A stretch of 64,000 bases of DNA from Syncephalis fuscata (Eukaryota > Zoopagomycota > Zoopagomycetes > Zoopagales > Piptocephalidaceae). The notes under the pieces are model-generated. The model saw only the letters and a list, made by a program, of their open reading frames with translations, was not told the origin of the DNA and did not search any database. Position 1 is the first letter of the stretch; every line of letters begins with the position of its first letter. Position numbers and translations under genes: made by a program. This document shows, piece after piece, positions 1-13,187 of the stretch. The DNA lies in contig JAHLTZ010000016.1 of the NCBI GenBank assembly GCA_025786725.1, forward strand, positions 372,001 through 436,000, read 5' to 3'.

Positions 1-2097
1 GTAATGGACAAAGTACTTGGCTGGACGAATAAGTATAAACTTGATGCCAAACAATATCCGCGTTCTTTCCAAGGGTAAATAGGAGTGATGTTGTACATCG
101 GTAACACTAACTAGTCTGTAGAATACCGTTTGCCGCGCCACCTATTGGCGAAAACCGTTTTAAACATCCACAGCCCTTTAATGCAAGCTGGGGTGGCATT
201 AGAGCTGATGGTAGCACATATGGCAAAATACGCGATGCTACCGTCTTAGGCAATGAATGTCCACAGCCATTTCCGCCATTTTCACAAAGTGAAGACTGTC
301 TCCACCTTAATGTATATACACCATCGGCCAAACGTATCAAGGAACTTGGCGGTCGAGTTGCTGTTATGTTTTGGCTATATCCGGGCGCGTATATTGTCGG
401 CGGCTCCTATCAGTATGGCTTCTACGATGGCGCGTATTTAGCCGAGAAAAAAGACGTTATTGTAGTGACCTCGAACTATCGTATGGGACCACTTGGCTTC
501 TTGGCGGCGAGCGATGACCATGCCAATGCGGGTATTGTCGACCAGGCAAAAGCACTAGAGTGGGTTAAGCGTAATATTGCTTCATTTGGTGGCGATCCGG
601 ATAATATAACACTTTGGGGCCTAAGTGCCGGTGCTTACTCGGTGCTGATCCATATGACGTCGCCCGCCACACCGCCGGGTCTATTTCATCGGGCTATCAT
701 GCAAAGTCCACCGATTGGTCATCGCGTTCGTTCACGACATGACATAGAAGCAGAGAATATGAAATTGGCCAAGCAGATGCGCTGTAGCATTCCAGTTAGT
801 AGTGGAAATGTGATTGATATGGCTTGCCTGCAAAAAGTTTCATGGAAAGCAATCGTTGCTGCATCGGCATTATGTATCACTTATGGTACACCTGGTATTA
901 AAGAAATCACCGATGAATTCAAGGTATTTGCGCGATTAAGTTTGCATTAGCCTAGACTAATTTGTGTTTTAGTGGTGGCCATATCGTGATGGTAAAATTA
1001 TTACTGATGAACCAAGAAATCTTATTTTATCAGGTCATTACAAAGATGTACCGATCATCATTGGATCCACCAAGTAAGCGACTAGCAATAGTTTAAATGT
1101 CATTTGTTTATTCATTTGTGTTAGAGATGAAGCAGGCCTATGGAGTATGCTATTTAGCCTACCAGTTATCAAAAAGGTTATTGGCTCGCACAACGATTAT
1201 ACGGTCAAAGGGTACATGGAACGTATTACCCGAGTGTTTGGTAATTTTTCTGAACAAGTAAGTATAAGCACATTTATTTTATTAGCAATATTGAATTATT
1301 TTTTAACAAAATATGCTATTAGTATTTGGAATTGTATCCAATCAAGAAAAATGATGTGGAAATCGAGGTGGAAACATCCAACGGTGGCACTGATATTGTC
1401 TGGCGTTGCCCAATCGACCGAGTAAGTCGATAGATAACTAGATATTGTTTAATCATTAACACATTTTTCCTCAAATTAATACAATCATTAGACAATGGCT
1501 TCAATAGCAAAACGTGGCGCGACCGTATACGTGTATGAATTTTTGCAGAAAAGCAAAAAGCCATGGTTTGGTAAGCAAAAACAGTTTATTTCAGAGTTAT
1601 CTACTAATACGTTTATTACAGGAATGTGCTTGCATCGTAGCTGCCACATGGGTGATTTAGTGCAGACATGGAAAAAAGATCACAATATAGTAAGTGCTGT
1701 ATTTACATACCAATATAATGTACTAACAACGTATGTTATATAGCTTCTTGATAAAGAACAAGAGAAAATTGGTGATGATATCCAAACTTATTGGACTAAT
1801 TTTGCCAAAACTGGTATGTAACGATTTGCGTCCTAAAATGTACTATACTAATGAGCATTCAAATTACTAGGTAATCCCAACACGGATATTCCATTAAGAA
1901 ATTCGTTACAAGAATCTCGACTGAACTGGCCTCGGTTTGATGAAAATAAGCGACTTCGTTTAAATCTCGACGATCAGCTAGCGGTGACTTCCAATAAATA
2001 TGAGCATTTTTGTGAATTTTGGGTAAGTTTACTCAATACTAATTTGGCTACTTTAAACTAATAGCATTTTTAGGATAAAGCAGGTATTGACTATTAG
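1..2097 (+). CDS. Secreted-type carboxylesterase A (5' end outside window)
   Basis: This is a type-B carboxylesterase/lipase of the alpha/beta hydrolase fold, which hydrolyses carboxylic esters. The window opens inside an exon, so the N-terminus is missing. Exons read in frame at 1-74, 122-923, 973-1073, 1125-1257, 1323-1421, 1492-1570, 1622-1689, 1744-1813, 1871-2022 and 2074-2097 (TAG stop). Family landmarks are the block GIPFAAPPIGENRF, the SEDCLHLNVYTP segment, the nucleophile elbow GLSAGA (Ser codon 624-626), the acid region KDEAGLW and the histidine loop around CHMGDL. The elbow has Leu where most relatives have Glu. All ten exons join without a frame break. It is the first of three paralogues here; exon structure and many phases match carboxylesterase B just downstream, so tandem duplication is likely. 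Substrate unknown. Confidence 0.9.
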
Positions 2098-2636
2098 TCT
2101 AAACCAGCTATAATGGCCAATCGTAGCTTATTGTCTATCATATAAGCACAAGTGCTTTAACCACCCACCCATAAATAAAACAGTGCGATTTGCTTTATTG
2201 AATTGATTTGCATATATGGGTGATAAAAATGGAGTAAAAACAACGTGCGCTATGAAAGAAATTCTTTATAATGACTGAATACCAAATTGGGAGTAACCAA
2301 TACAACGGAGCTTAATTCAAAGCCACATGCGGTGCTAAAATAATTATCGAGTTACTAAATAAAGACATTATTTAATTGCAGACATCATGCGGCGCTTTCT
2401 AAACGGTGTTTGCATATAAAACCGTAAATCATAATCATAACTGGCAGGCCATGTGTTCATGTAGTGCTTTTTACACCGGAGACTTCCATTTTGAGTTGCT
2501 GTTTGGGAGATAGATTGTACCTGCGAAAATGCGTATATTAGCGGCTCGTTCGCAATTTGCCAGCCTTTTTTATTAGTACGTCTTTTCTCCATCCACCCGT
2601 TATTCTTCTATTTATTGGCGTTGCCTACGTATCAAG

Positions 2637-5130
2637 ATGCGTTCAATCAACTTTATATTATCATGCGGCCTCGCCATAATGCTAAAAACTCTTATAAACA
2701 ATAGAATCGTGCACGCTGGTATATTGCCAGAAAGCGAAAACGAAATCGACTTCAACTCTTCAACTATTGTACCAACCGAAAATGGAATTATTCGCGGATT
2801 GGCCACAAATGATCGTATGGTAGAAAGAACTGTTAAAAAAGTACTTGGTCTAGGCAAAAAGACAATTGAAGAAGAAAATAAATTACCACGGAAATTTATT
2901 GGGTAACTATATAACAACTATTGGCTATGTAGTGTACATCTAATAGCACTCACTTTCTAATGTAACTATGTAGAATTCCTTTTGCTGCGCCACCTATTGG
3001 GGAGAACAGATTTAAAAAGCCACAGCCACTAAAAAGCTGGGGCGGTATTGACCAATCGGGCAAGCCATTTGGACCAGTTTATGATGCCACTAAAGTTACA
3101 AAGGCATGCGTTCAACTAATGCCAGTTCTACTACAAGGCGAAGACTGTCTTCATCTTGACATTTACACGCCACCTATGAATAAAATACGCGAACTTGGCG
3201 GTCGGCTTTCGGTTATGGTGTGGATTTTCCCTGGTAAATTAATGAAGCTTTATTATAGCAGGTTTAGACTAACATTCAATAAATTAGGTGGATTCTTCTT
3301 TAGTAACAAAAATATGTTTGATATGTACGATGGTGCCTATCTTGCACAGACCAAAAATACAATTATCGTTTCAATTAATCACCGTTTGGGACCATTTGGA
3401 TTTATCGTATGTATTTTACTATTGAAAACTACTATTAGATGAATTAACTCATGCACCAACTATAGAGTGCAGATGGTGCTGATAAAAACGTTGGATTATT
3501 TGATCAACGGGCAGCTTTGGAGTGGATTTCACGAAACATTGCACGGTAAGCTATATTTGATTAGCAAACACGCATATTAAATTAAACTTTGCAAAACTGC
3601 ATTACCTTTATATTAATACTGTCATTTCTAGATTTGGCGGTAATCCTAATGATATCACCATTCTTGGAGAAAGCTCTGGAGCATATTCAGTATTGGCACA
3701 TATGGTATCACCGACCACACCGCCCAATCTCTTTCATAAGGCTATAGTTATGAGTTCACCTACATCTATCAATCTGCGCAAAGATGAAAGTCTGGCCGCT
3801 AGTACTCTAACTCTGGCAAAGAAAGCAAACTGTGTTGATGCTACAAATAAAACCGACATTAAATGTCTACGTGAACGTTCTTGGGCCACCATTCTTAAGG
3901 GCCACGGCAATATGCTTGTCACAGAGGAAACTAATGTATTGGTACTATCAGACCAATTTAAGGTAATATTACTATGTAGTATTAATGCCAGCAATAGATT
4001 ACTAATGCCATTAATCCTTAAGTGGTGGGCCAGTTTAGACAACGACTTTTTTGTTGAGGAAGTCTACGATAGCTTTATTAAAGGCAGCTTTCTTAAGGTT
4101 CCATTGCTTATTGGTTTAGCAAAGTAAGAAAGCTTTATTTTATTAACATTTTACTAATATCTGTGCACTATTCAGAGACGATGCAGGTTTTTTTGCAGAT
4201 TTTTATGGCAATCGTGTAACAGGTAAATTTACCGGTCTATCAAGCGACTTTACTACACAAGGATTTGCCGATCGTTTAGATCGCGCATTTCAAGATAAAC
4301 TTGCTAATGTAAACAATTATACTTGCTATCCTATTGATTATTAATAATGCATTATATCCAGGTGACCGAATACTATCCGCTGCCTACCAACGACACTGAG
4401 ACAGTGGCACGATTCTCCGATCTCATTACCGACATGCTATTCCGTTGCCCAATCAAAACAGTATGTTAAATACTAGCCAACAACGATATAATACTTATTA
4501 CGATAATTATTATTATTCAGATTTCTGATGCAATCATTAAGCATAATAGTACCGTTTATACATATGAATTAGCACAAGACCCACCACGTCCCTACAAACT
4601 AACAGGTTTTTGCCGTAACCATACGTGCCATACCTCCGATCTGCTGTATCTATGGTCACGCGGAGCAACACTATTCGACCGAGTGGTAAGCTAGATAATC
4701 TATTATTATACTATTGACTACAGTATACTAATGTCTATACAATGTATTCCAAAAGACGCTTAATTCTAAACAACGCCAACTGGCTGGCCAGCTGCAAACG
4801 TATTGGACCAACTTTGCTGCTAGCGGTAAGTTCTATGAAAACCTGTTTTGACTCGGCGCCATTGCTTATCGGCTAGTTATAGGTGATCCGAACCGTCAAA
4901 CTACATCGGATAATAAGCATTACAATAGTACCGAGACCGATTCATTGCCCATATGGCCGCCAAGTAAACTAGGCGAACACAAGCACCAAGAACTAAATGA
5001 CAAAGTACAATTTGTCACCAATTCTCGTGAACGCTATTGTGATTTATGGGTAAGTTGTTAAAATGTCTGTTATCCCTATTAATGTTTTAACACTAATGGT
5101 GACTAGGATACCATTGGTTATAATTTTTAA
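2637..5130 (+). CDS. Secreted carboxylesterase B
   Basis: A type-B carboxylesterase, probably secreted: it starts with a hydrophobic stretch (about residues 4-20) after MRSIN. Exons are 2637-2902, 2974-3233, 3288-3406, 3466-3545, 3632-3962, 4023-4123, 4176-4308, 4362-4461, 4521-4685, 4756-4825, 4883-5049 and 5107-5130 (TAA). Motifs: GIPFAAPPIGENRF, GEDCLHLDIYTP, canonical elbow GESSGA, acid region KDDAGFF and catalytic-histidine loop CHTSDL. The paired cysteines expected of the family are present. The gene lies 540 bp downstream of esterase A in the same orientation and shares its intron pattern, with extra introns inside the region that is one long exon in A. Ester substrate and function (nutrition, detoxification or lipid turnover) cannot be told from sequence. 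Confidence 0.93.
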
Positions 5131-6305
5131 TTTTATTAATGCTACACATGGCCGACATTTACTTTGACTCACATTTGGAGTCCTCAAAGCAAAGTTCGTT
5201 CCAATTGAAGTCATGCTGTTATGCACAACATAATTATAATGTTTTCTAATAAAACGTTGTTAATAAATTGATTTAAATTAAGAATATAACATACTATTTG
5301 ATTTCTTTAAAACATTTGAGGTTGATCATTGTTATTGTTGAGCATGTGTAGAAAGACCGCTCAAATAGTAATAGAAGCCATATGATTGCGATTCCATGTC
5401 ATTCCGCATTTATTGTTGTTGCATCTGAATAATCTATTCTATTTTCCAATATTCTACTATTGTATTTTGGACATATTTGTGATGTAAGATCAAGATTAAT
5501 ATAATTATTATAAAAGTTGTATATTAAACAGTCATTTCCCCTATAGCCAATCTGACTAAATAAATGACTATATATGTATATTAAAGCAATAATAAAAATA
5601 ACCAATTAATTACATTATTATACTGATAATTACACATAAAACAATTAATGTTGGATGTAATATTATACGTGTTATTGTAATGAATGAGCGTTTAATTGTG
5701 TCTAAATGTGTTAAGAAAAGATGATTAAATAGGTAAATAAATGTAACAGTCAAAGCACAATAGTTCCTTGGCACATAATAAGTTCAATTTGGTCTTTGAT
5801 CTTTATGTGTCTATTCTTGGCACTATTACATACTTGTGCGTAATATGATATATATATTTGTATTTGTATTTGTATTTGTAGTGTGAAGGGGCAATGTGCG
5901 TCAACAGAGGTCAGCTGAGCAATGGAAGAAAAACTGGACTGATTGGCTGCTTGGTTTCGATGGTGACGCCCTTCACCTTTATTAATAGCACCAAGCGCCC
6001 TATGTTCTTACTGACGCTTATTCTCTCATTTATCATTGTTGTTGCTGTTACATTCAATTGTGTTTGTACTGGCGAAACGAATTGTTCTTTTCTTTTTGCG
6101 TTTTCTGTTTCTTTTATTACAATTGCAGCTATTATTTCTTATTATTATACAATATAACAACTACTGGTAGCGTTGCTGCAGTAGACATAACTCCGCAGTA
6201 AGGGTCATTGTTTTCATCTGACGTTGTCATCATTTCCTGCTTCTACTGCCCCTTTCACTCGCTTCATTTCTTGTTGTCTTCTACTACCTTTAGTCTTGTA
6301 ACAGC
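5131..6305. other. Intergenic, with diverged repeat
   Basis: AT-rich spacer between esterase B and the LIM gene. About 5261-5480 resembles about 55810-56045 (shared blocks include CATACTATTTGATTTCTTTAA and ATTCCATGTC) with many substitutions and small gaps, so it is an old dispersed repeat. An open frame at 5894-6157 encodes a hydrophobic peptide with no recognisable family and lies in the presumed promoter/5'UTR of the LIM gene; I do not call it. An acceptor-like CTACCTTTAG at about 6284-6293 suggests a 5'UTR intron. Confidence 0.6.
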
Positions 6306-9093
6306 ATGAGATTCTGCAATCGATGTGGCGATCCAGTTAGTGGTCCCAGATGCAAGTGTGGAGGTACACCCAAAGGTAAGTTGTCTGCCACCAACGCAGT
6401 TACTGCTGTCGGAGCGGTTATGTCCAAAATGAACACTCAGCTGACTAGAAACTGTAATTATCTACAATGTAGAGGCTGAAGGAAGTGGTGGTGGTGAAGG
6501 TGTAACCACACTACGCCGCGACGTATGGTCCAGAAAGTGAGTATTTACTATGTTGACTAATAAGCCATATTAATAGTAAATGTTAGATATTTAACCAAGG
6601 GATTGGATCAACCAGTAGTAGGTCGACCCCGTTCCTCGTCGGTCAGCGATCCATCTACACCAAAATGTCCTGATTGTGGTCTACGTTTATCGCCAGTAAG
6701 TCAGTATTTATTAATAATAAGTTAATATTAATTGTTTATTAGACTGTGGATGGTGGTATGGCGTGTAGAGTATGTATTCTAAAACCTTCTAGTAAAGGTA
6801 TTTGGTAAGTTCGATTTAAATATAACAATCTAGTATCCAATATTTAATGTCTGATATCTAATCTATTTATTATTACAGTGCAGCATGTGAAAAGCCCGTT
6901 ATTCCACTAGCTGTACCGGGACAGACAGCCACTTGGGTAGAATATGGCACAAAAGTATGGCATAAGGTAATTTCTATAGTTATTAATTGTTCCAAGCTAA
7001 CTATTTAAATGTAGGATTGTTTTCGATGTCGAATATGCCGTGTAAGACTAACTAATCCCATGGTGGATTTAACCGGCCAGCCATGCTGTGAAGACTGTCT
7101 TATGGCCCAAGCAGGTGCACGTACACCAATGGATGAAGTGACACTAGAAACAGCTACTAGTGTGCCACCATCTACTTATAACAACAATAGTCGCCAACAA
7201 TCAAGTGCTTTATCCGATGGTTCTACGCTAATCAAGTCTACAGAGTCACTGGTAGAAGATAAATCACCTAAAAACCCCACATCTGCTTTCAGTGTCACTA
7301 ACAATGTGACTGGCGCAACACCTGTAACCGTGGCAGCAGTGACTGCTGTTACTGCTATACCCAAAGAAGCTTCATTGGTACCAGAGAAAAAGAAAGCTAT
7401 ATCTTCTCCTAAAGCATCACCTAAAATAGGACCATCGGAATTTGAATGTAGTGCGTGCAAACTGCCCATTACTGATGCTGGTGTACGATTGCCTAGTGGT
7501 CGATTATACCATCCACACTGCTTTACTTGTGCCGAGTGTGGCAAAGAGTTTAAACAAAGTGCATTTGTTAATTATGGTGGACGGGCTTATCATCCAGATG
7601 TAAGTTATTACAAACACGGCTTTGAATGGCATTAAATGGTGCAAGCACTTACAAATATCATTGCAATTCAGTGTACACCCAAGGCGAACGTAGAGCGGTG
7701 CAACGACTGTGGCAAGTTAATATCTGGATTTTATGTAAAAAACAATGGTGCTAGTTATCATGCCGAGGTAATATTATTAATGCGTATTTAACCAGGCTAT
7801 AGTGATTAATCTATTGATAAACATCAGTGTTTCAAATGTTCAGGATGTAAAACGGTTATTGGTCCTAAAACACCGTTTGGTGAGATTTCAGACCAGCCTT
7901 ATTGTGAGGCATGTTTAAAGGCTCGAATTACTGGCGATTTGTATCTGCCGCCGCCTATCGATTCACCATCAATGGTCAATACTACGACAACAAGAAGAGG
8001 GTCAAATGACAGAGGTGAACAAAGCAGTAATACGTCATTTGGCGTGCCAGATGCCAGTTTAATTCAACTGGATCCTTCAATGGCCCAAGATATTGGACAT
8101 GAGCCTCAATGGCATAGCACAACTAAGGTAGCAGTTACATCGCCAGTATTGGCAGCTGCAGCGGATAAAGAACCTAAAAGCACACCAGTACCTAAACCAT
8201 CATCGCCGGTATTGGCAACTGCAGCAGATAAAGAATTTAAAAGCAATCCAGTGCTTAAATCATCACCGCCACCTAGTTCTGCATCAACTTCGCCTAAAAT
8301 TGCGCCTATTCCGGTTAATGCTGCTATTGGGCGAGCCATGGGACGTTCCCAATTGTCTCCTTCTCCCTCTTCTCCGCCGAAAAATGGACGTATAGGTGTA
8401 ATCAGCACAGCGGCCGAATTGGCGTTTTCTGAAGGCGTGATGGGCGGTGCTAGAGCTATATCGCATGCACGGTCACGTAGTGCTGCATCGCCGCTTCCAC
8501 GGCCCAACACACAATCACCGACGCTATCTACTACGCCGGTTATTGCGCCAACACCGGCCAGTAATGGCTTTACTTCTGGTACATCAACGCCATACGCTTC
8601 TAGACCTGTCAGTCCACGACTACGATTTGAAGAGTCTCTCCTATCACCTAACGCGTCTAATGAGATTGCCTTGTCGCGGTCAAGTTCACGATCAAGCAAC
8701 ACGTCAGGCTGGGAGCCACGTGTGCCGCCACTTTATAACGGATCTACACCTACTACAAATAATGGATTTGTAGGTAGATCGGTAGGTACGCCCACCACCA
8801 CTACATTTGCACCATATAGCAACCAAAACGGCAATAGCGGTGGCGGTGTCGGGACCGGGTCAAGATTTTCTCAATTGGGCGGCACGGCACGCTGCTTCAA
8901 ATGCCAGGAACGATTATATGCCTCGGAAGAGGTGCCAGGCCCACGGGCCACTAAATGGCATCGTCATTGTTTGGTTTGTTTAGTATGTCGCAAACCACTC
9001 GACAGTATGGCACTGATGCGTGACGACACTGATGGGCCATACTGTCGCATGTGCTACATTAAAAAGGGCCGACGAGTTACTGCTCTCATGTAA
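6306..9093 (+). CDS. LIM-domain protein, 779 aa, four LIM domains
   Basis: A cytoplasmic or cytoskeletal adaptor made of zinc-binding LIM modules. Exons 6306-6375, 6473-6536, 6587-6695, 6743-6804, 6879-6966, 7015-7599, 7672-7767 and 7828-9093 sum to 780 codons. The N-terminus starts with short cysteine clusters (FCNRCG, RCKCGG, then CPDCG and CRVC). LIM1 is at about residues 129-190 (CAACEK to CCEDC), LIM2 at about 274-325 (FECSACK, CAECG), LIM3 at about 327-390 (CNDCG, CSGCK) and LIM4 at the C-terminus, about 718-775 (CFKCQ, CLVCRK, CRMC). A Ser/Pro/Ala/Thr-rich linker of about 320 residues separates LIM3 and LIM4, with two near-repeats of an SPVLA-AADKE motif. Zinc-ligand spacing is intact in all four. 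Fungal LIM proteins of this layout usually act in polarity or actin organisation; that role is inference. Confidence 0.93.
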
Positions 9094-9685
9094 TCTCTTT
9101 ATTTTTTTAAATTGTCGTTTCAGTCATTATATTCTAACTATAAACTATTTTATACGATTATTATAATGATTTTTATTATATTATATTTAATTATTTTGAT
9201 ATACTCGTTATTTATTGATGAACATGTTCTATGATAACAAGTAGTTTAATGTCAATTAACATTAGTATTTTAACTCATTATTCACAACACAACATACAAT
9301 TTGCTTATTATATTTAATAATATACATATTGGATATCAATGTTAATTACCAACAACAACAGCTATTACAAAAATGTAACTCGTAAATACTTGTTATTTGC
9401 AAAAATATACACAATTATATGAACTGACACATTGCGTTAATGGTTTATAATACAAAATACTAAGGTTCTATCATTAACTATGTTTATTATACAATATAAT
9501 ATTGGCAACGATTCATTTTATTCTTATTTAATTATTTGTATTATACAAAATAAAAAGTGTAGTAATTTAGTTTATCCATTAATAATATACAATCACTATT
9601 GCGTCAGCTATAAATAATGAGTTATGAAAGAAATTAAACCATTGTATTTATTATTAGATAGCACATAAGCATAAAAATACAATAT
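9094..9685. other. Convergent intergenic spacer
   Basis: An AT-rich spacer of about 590 bp between the 3' ends of the LIM gene (+) and esterase C (-). Several AATAAA/ATTAAA-like signals occur on both strands. I see no gene or structured element in it. Confidence 0.6.
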
Positions 9686-11849
9686 TTAAATTGTAGCTTT
9701 AATTCGTTCCTATAAAAATATTGATTGATTAGTAAAATATAAAATTTAAGTCTTAGCAACTTACAAGTGCGCGGCAATGATTTGCACGTGGAGATGCCAT
9801 ATCTTCGATTGTTTTATCAAGACGTAAATAAGGACCAAGTGGGCCAGTGTGTGGACTCCATGGATGTAGCTTCTCTGTTTGATCTTTTCCTACCGTAATA
9901 CTAGTAGTGGGGCCTTGATTAGGATTGCCTGTAACGGCAAAGTTGGTCATATAGCCAATCCATATATCCGACATTCGATCCAGGCTACTTGTCATGGGCA
10001 AAGAAAGCGGCATGTGCCATGTTAATACAAGATCTGAGGCATGGCATACACGTCCAGAGCAATAGCCTTTAAATAGTTATCAATAATATTAATATGGTAA
10101 TCCGCTAATTTATACAAATACTTACCAAAAGATAATGCATTCTCTTTTGATGTAAAATGATACGTATAGACTTGGCCACCGTGTTGTCTAATACTATTGG
10201 CCATCTATTGATTTATAATAAATCAGCAAGTTTTTATCGATAGAATTGTGTACAATAATTACCTGAGTAGTTGGGCAGACAAATACATAGTCGGTGAAGA
10301 GACGTGTATAAGTTTCCTTGTTGTCTGATTCGCTGCCTTGTGTTGGGTAAAATGTTTCCATCTAACGACAATAATTTCAGATGTTAGTATTTAGTAATAA
10401 AATTACTATATTGTAAGTTACCGTATTGACTGAGTTACCAAAGATACCTTTCATTGCGCTGGGGAATTTGTCTGAAGCGAATGGTGCCTTTAAGCCAAAC
10501 ACATTCATAAAGGGGAATGTCATACTAAGCACCCATAAAGCACCTTCATCCCTGTAGTATTGCTTGTTAGCAGATGACACATAAACCAGCTATTATACAA
10601 CTTACTGAGCTGAACTCATAATCACTGGTATGTTACGGTTGAAATGACCCTGCTGGAACGCAGCCAATGGATCCTCGACAATATTGTAGTTATCAATAGA
10701 TGGCCACCATGCAAATTGATCCGACATCTTTTCTGTAATAGAACGAGGACCATGGGGTGATTCCTTAATAGCCTGTAGCACTTCTTTTGCCGATTTTGAT
10801 CGCATGCAATTCATATCAATCTTGCTATATTGATTTAAGCATTTGAGTGTCTGTGCCAATTCAGTACTCGTAGCACGAATGTCATTTTGGCTTCGCATTG
10901 ACATACCCAGTGGACTTGACTGCATTATTGCACGGTGGAATAGATTTTGCGGTGTACGAGGCGATGTCATATGAATACCAATCGATGTGGCACCCGAACT
11001 TAATCCTATTAAAGTAACATTGTTGGGATCTCCGCCAAAAGCTTTAATATTACGCTTAATCCATAATAAAGCCGCTCGTTGATCTTCAATGCCGGCATTG
11101 CCGCGTACTTCTTCGCTAGCAAAAAAGCCAAATGCGTTTACACGATGATTGGCCGTTATAATAATGGCATCTTTATGATCGGTGAGGTAGCGGCCGTTAT
11201 AAACGCCAAATTCGTTGGCTCCACCAAAGTAGAAAGCACCACCAAAAATGGAGAAAATTACTGGAAATGGCTTGGCTGGATTGGCCCGGCTCGCAGGTGG
11301 AACAAACACGTTGAGATAGAGACAATCTTCGGATTGGTCGAGTGAAATGAAGAGCTGCGGACAGTCTGACTTAAATTCAATGGCATCTCGAACGCCATTC
11401 CATGCCTTCTCGATGGGCGCGGGGGACTGAAAACGCCGTGTGCCAACTGGCGGTTCCGCATAAGGAATTCTGTACATGGAAAAACAATATAGGCGTGATC
11501 AGTCATTTCTGCTATTACTGAAACGTGCTACTTACCCAGCAAATACCCGTGAGTACTGGGCAGGGTCCTTATTACGGTTTATTGGCCAAGCGAGTCGTTG
11601 TGTAGGCGATAAGTTTAAACGGCCACGTATTTGACCATGTTCAGTAGCTACTAGCAGTACATCATGATTGCTGACTTCAGAGGTCATATCTGGTAAGTTA
11701 GTGTTATTTAACTTTTTCATACGAGGCGTATCTAATGCTGGCTGCTGAGCATTGGATCGAATCTGTTCTCCAATGCTTAAATCAGCTACTGTTAGCAGCA
11801 GTAGCAATAGACTGAATTGAAACTTGCTAGTAAAATTGGAAAGCAACAT
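9686..11849 (-). CDS. Secreted carboxylesterase C, 603 aa
   Basis: Third type-B carboxylesterase. Exons on the minus strand are 11849-11536, 11469-10606, 10551-10422, 10361-10263, 10204-10126, 10066-9765 and 9709-9686, summing to 604 codons. A signal peptide with a leucine run lies at residues 1-27. Motifs: GIPYAEPPVGTRRF, SEDCLYLNVFVP, elbow GLSSGA, acid region QDEGALW and histidine loop CHASDLVLTW. The last 24-nt exon is my choice: an in-frame GTAAGT intron with TACTAAT branch site and TTTTATAG acceptor gives a C-terminus like those of A and B; reading through instead adds only VSC before a stop. It is more diverged than A and B are from each other and lies inverted to them. Substrate unknown. 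Confidence 0.93.
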
Positions 11850-13187
11850 TTTCTAAATGTTATCGTGCTTATGACTACCAATTTGGCATGAATCAATAGT
11901 AAAGCTTTAATTTGGTTATGGAAATCGTAACTAAAAATGGTATTGTTCGTTAAGACTAGTAAGACTAAATCCAGCGCTACAAAGCGAGTGAATACTAGAA
12001 TAATGAGGAGAATTGCAATAACTAAGCATTACTGTTTATTGTTATTGCTATTAAATAGCTTGATGGTTTGAAGCAACCGTGCCTTAAAGTATCGTATGAT
12101 CCTCGAGAACACTCCTTATAAGCACGTGTGATCCGCCATCTGGGCTTTATCAGCGCTATTAAACGAGTTTTTCAATATACGTTTTGAGTAGAACTATTGC
12201 AAGCCCCTTATGCCAGTAAATCCACCTATGAAGACTAATAAAATACATATATACGACCGTACTAGCCATACTACCCGTCCATAAAAGGTAGGGCACCTTT
12301 TGTGTGAGACACGGTGTGTGTGTACGTGCACGCGCGTCGCACCATTGCCTATGAGCCATAGGCTACAGCACCCATCATTTTTCGTTTGATAGCTGTTTCA
12401 TACCAATGGTATTCAAAAACACATTTCGTAAAAACAAATGAACGAGGTAAATATGCCCCGTATTTCATCTGATATAAGAACGTGGACCCGTAATTTATTA
12501 TTGATTATTTAGATAACAACACAACACCATATTTCTCTTCCTTCCAATGGAGAATCATTCATGACTGCTCATTGGTGCTAGGAGGAAACGCGTGGAAAGT
12601 GCGTTGTAGGTAAAATGAATTAACAACAACAATCATAGCTGTTTATTAACTGTGTATCGGTGAATTTATTCATAGTAATCATTACACGATATATGGTCGC
12701 TATATTGTTACGTTCACTACGATAAGCAAAGAATTTAATAGCTAACTAGTTGTGATAAAATGACTGAATAAGTAATTATGATTATCATTACTATGATTAC
12801 TACATAGATATGGAAATAACATGGAAATCAAAGCACCAGTCTAGAATGTGCTTAGTCCACACCCCTTTTTTTCACTGGCTTATTGGAACTATCTTTTTAT
12901 TATTACTGTTCAATCTTGTCTCTCTCTCTCTCTCTATCTGCACCTCGCACAGTGTTGTTAGTCGTGTTAGTGTGCTGACTTTTTCCATTTTATTGTCCGA
13001 TCTTGCTCTCTCAGCCGTTTCTCAATTTTGCGTGACATCAGTGTGTTGGCAAGCAGCGGTCTATTGGGCATCTTTCTTACCTTTACTACCTAGTACAATC
13101 TTGCAACAACAACAACAACCATAACACTTTAGCGTAACTCCTTTACTAGCCAGCTACAACCAACCAACCAACCAATACTCCTTCATC
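11850..13187. promoter_or_regulatory. Divergent promoter region, esterase C / Rab5
   Basis: About 1.3 kb between divergently transcribed genes. It holds a GT/CG-rich patch at about 12306-12341, an ACGCGT site at about 12588, a short CT run at about 12918-12938, CAA repeats at about 13103-13120 and CCAA repeats at about 13159-13174, just before the Rab5 start. A 104-codon open frame at 12810-13124 is low-complexity and sits in the presumed 5'UTR, so I do not call it. Confidence 0.5.

Noticed and set aside
5894-6157. 87-codon hydrophobic open frame upstream of the LIM gene
   Set aside because: T-rich composition explains the hydrophobicity, there is no family match, and it lies where the 5'UTR or promoter of the LIM gene should be.
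7176-7544. Long open frames antisense to LIM, APSES and AFG3 exons
   Set aside because: They are shadows of real coding exons, with no independent start, splice or family evidence.
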